Origin: an uncultured Clostridia bacterium
Lineage (GTDB): Bacteria; Bacillota; Clostridia; Oscillospirales; Acutalibacteraceae
Length of the DNA stretch: 6,264 bases
Direction: 5' to 3'
Assembly: GCA_937902305.1 (NCBI GenBank)
Contig: CALDHV010000149.1
Coordinates: 1 to 6,264, forward strand
Shown here: positions 5,467 through 6,264 of the stretch, in pieces
How the letters are laid out: every line of letters starts with the position of its first letter
How positions within the stretch are numbered: the first letter of the stretch is position 1
Program-made: the position numbers and the translations under genes
The notes under the pieces: generated by a model
Databases searched by the model: none
Seen by the model: the letters and a program-made list of their open reading frames with translations, nothing else
What the model was told of the DNA's origin: nothing

Positions 5467-6264
5467 TTGCGTTATCTGATCTTATCCGGTAACACCGGAG
5501 GCGGGCACAATGCCGCCGCCGCCGCGATCCGGGAGGAGTTTTTGCGTCGCGGCGATGTCTGCGACGTCGAGGACGGACTGCAATATCTGTCCGAAATAAC
5601 CTCCGAAATCATCAGTCGAGGACATTCCTATGTCTACAATAACCTCCCGCAATTATTCGGTAAGGCATATGTATTTGAGGAAAATCACTCGCCGCAGTTG
5701 ATCTACGACTCCATGTCGCTCGGCGCGGAAAAGTTCTATCGCACAGTGGCGGACAAGGGGTATGATGCCATCATCTGCGTGCATATTTTTGCCGGGATGC
5801 TGGCAAACGAAGCAAAAAAGCGCTACGGCTGGCGCATCCCGCTGTATCTCGTGGCGACCGACTACACCTGCAGTCCGGGCACGACGACGATCGACGCCGA
5901 CACCTTTTTCATCCCTCACCCCGCGCTGGTGCCCGAGTTTGTTGCCTGCGGCGTTCCGCGAGAAAAGCTGGTTGCCAGCGGCATCCCGATCAAGCGGGAT
6001 TTCTACGACCTGCCGGAAAAGGCGGAAGCGCGCAAAAGCCTCGGACTTCCGCCGCAGGATAAGATCGTTCTGCTGTTCTGCGGTAGTATCGGGTGTGGTC
6101 GGATGAACCGCATCGCCCCGGAGATCATCGACAAAATCCCTGCGGATACGACGCTGGTCATCATCTGCGGTCACAACCGCCGCACGTATAAAAAGCTGAT
6201 AGAAAAAGCGAATGCCCACACCGTTGTGATCGGCTATACCGATCAAATCGCGCAGTATATGGCG
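5467..6264 (+). CDS. MGDG-synthase-type lipid glycosyltransferase (GT28-like), 3' end outside the window
   Basis: The frame is open from TTG 5467 to the right edge, giving the first 266 residues. The N-terminus reads MRYLILSGNTGGGHNAAAAA, with the Gly-rich loop and GGGHNAA (11-17) typical of the MGDG-synthase N-terminal domain. Further family-like segments are YDAIICVHIFAG (99-110), LYLVATDYTCSPG (126-138), VASGIPIKRDF (169-179), the C-terminal-domain start IVLLFCGSIGCGRM (200-213), TLVIICGHN (229-237) and VVIGYTDQIAQYM (254-265). Relatives (UgtP/YpfP, plant MGD1) transfer glucose or galactose from a UDP-sugar to diacylglycerol at the inner membrane face; MurG is a more distant relative. The donor-binding C-terminal part is cut off, so the sugar cannot be judged. 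It lies 34 nt after the PAP2 gene, probably in the same transcript. The strong AAAGGAGGT with 8-nt spacing supports the TTG start. Confidence 0.9.
   Translation, partial: MRYLILSGNTGGGHNAAAAAIREEFLRRGDVCDVEDGLQYLSEITSEIISRGHSYVYNNLPQLFGKAYVFEENHSPQLIYDSMSLGAEKFYRTVADKGYDAIICVHIFAGMLANEAKKRYGWRIPLYLVATDYTCSPGTTTIDADTFFIPHPALVPEFVACGVPREKLVASGIPIKRDFYDLPEKAEARKSLGLPPQDKIVLLFCGSIGCGRMNRIAPEIIDKIPADTTLVIICGHNRRTYKKLIEKANAHTVVIGYTDQIAQYMA

Noticed and set aside
1..6264. CRISPR arrays, insertion sequences, tRNA/rRNA genes, phage or defence genes
   Set aside because: Reading both strands I see no direct-repeat array, transposase, terminal inverted repeats, tRNA cloverleaf or defence-type domain; nearly all sequence is explained by seven coding genes.

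Overview
The window looks like ordinary chromosomal housekeeping DNA from a GC-rich member of the Clostridia; an Oscillospiraceae/Ruminococcaceae-type gut bacterium is my best guess. The reasons are the strong AGGAGG-type ribosome binding sites, the GTG and TTG starts, GC-rich third codon positions next to AT-rich intergenic DNA with sigma-A-like extended -10 promoters, and Firmicutes-type families (a DUF1934/YwiB gene directly before argS, CPBP membrane proteases, a MGDG-synthase-type glycosyltransferase). The lineage is inferred from gene content, not from a phylogenetic marker.

Layout: two divergent operons leave a 146-bp AT-rich intergenic region (3104-3249). The leftward operon is murI (glutamate racemase, GTG start) - DUF1934 gene - argS (arginyl-tRNA synthetase). 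Its genes overlap by 4 and 16 bp, and it ends near position 115, followed by a dyad-rich noncoding stretch (1-114) with candidate terminators for both directions. The rightward operon is a CPBP/CAAX-type intramembrane protease - tadA (tRNA adenosine deaminase) - a PAP2-like membrane phosphatase - a MGDG-synthase-type lipid glycosyltransferase. That last gene starts at TTG 5467 and runs off the right edge in an open frame. CPBP and tadA overlap by 4 bp, and the other junctions are 9 and 34 bp.

How the genes fit together: the left operon joins D-glutamate supply for peptidoglycan to arginine tRNA charging, with a small protein of unknown function between them. The right operon joins wobble-inosine formation in tRNA to membrane functions. 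The PAP2 protein could release diacylglycerol that the next enzyme would glycosylate, but this is inference.

I see no CRISPR array, mobile element, phage gene, RNA gene or toxin/defence cassette, and no clear undescribed system. The points most worth checking are an apparent insertion in the ArgRS catalytic domain, a Cys-Gly-Thr in place of the usual Cys-Asn-Thr in MurI, the symmetric divergent promoter region, and the PAP2/glycosyltransferase pair.
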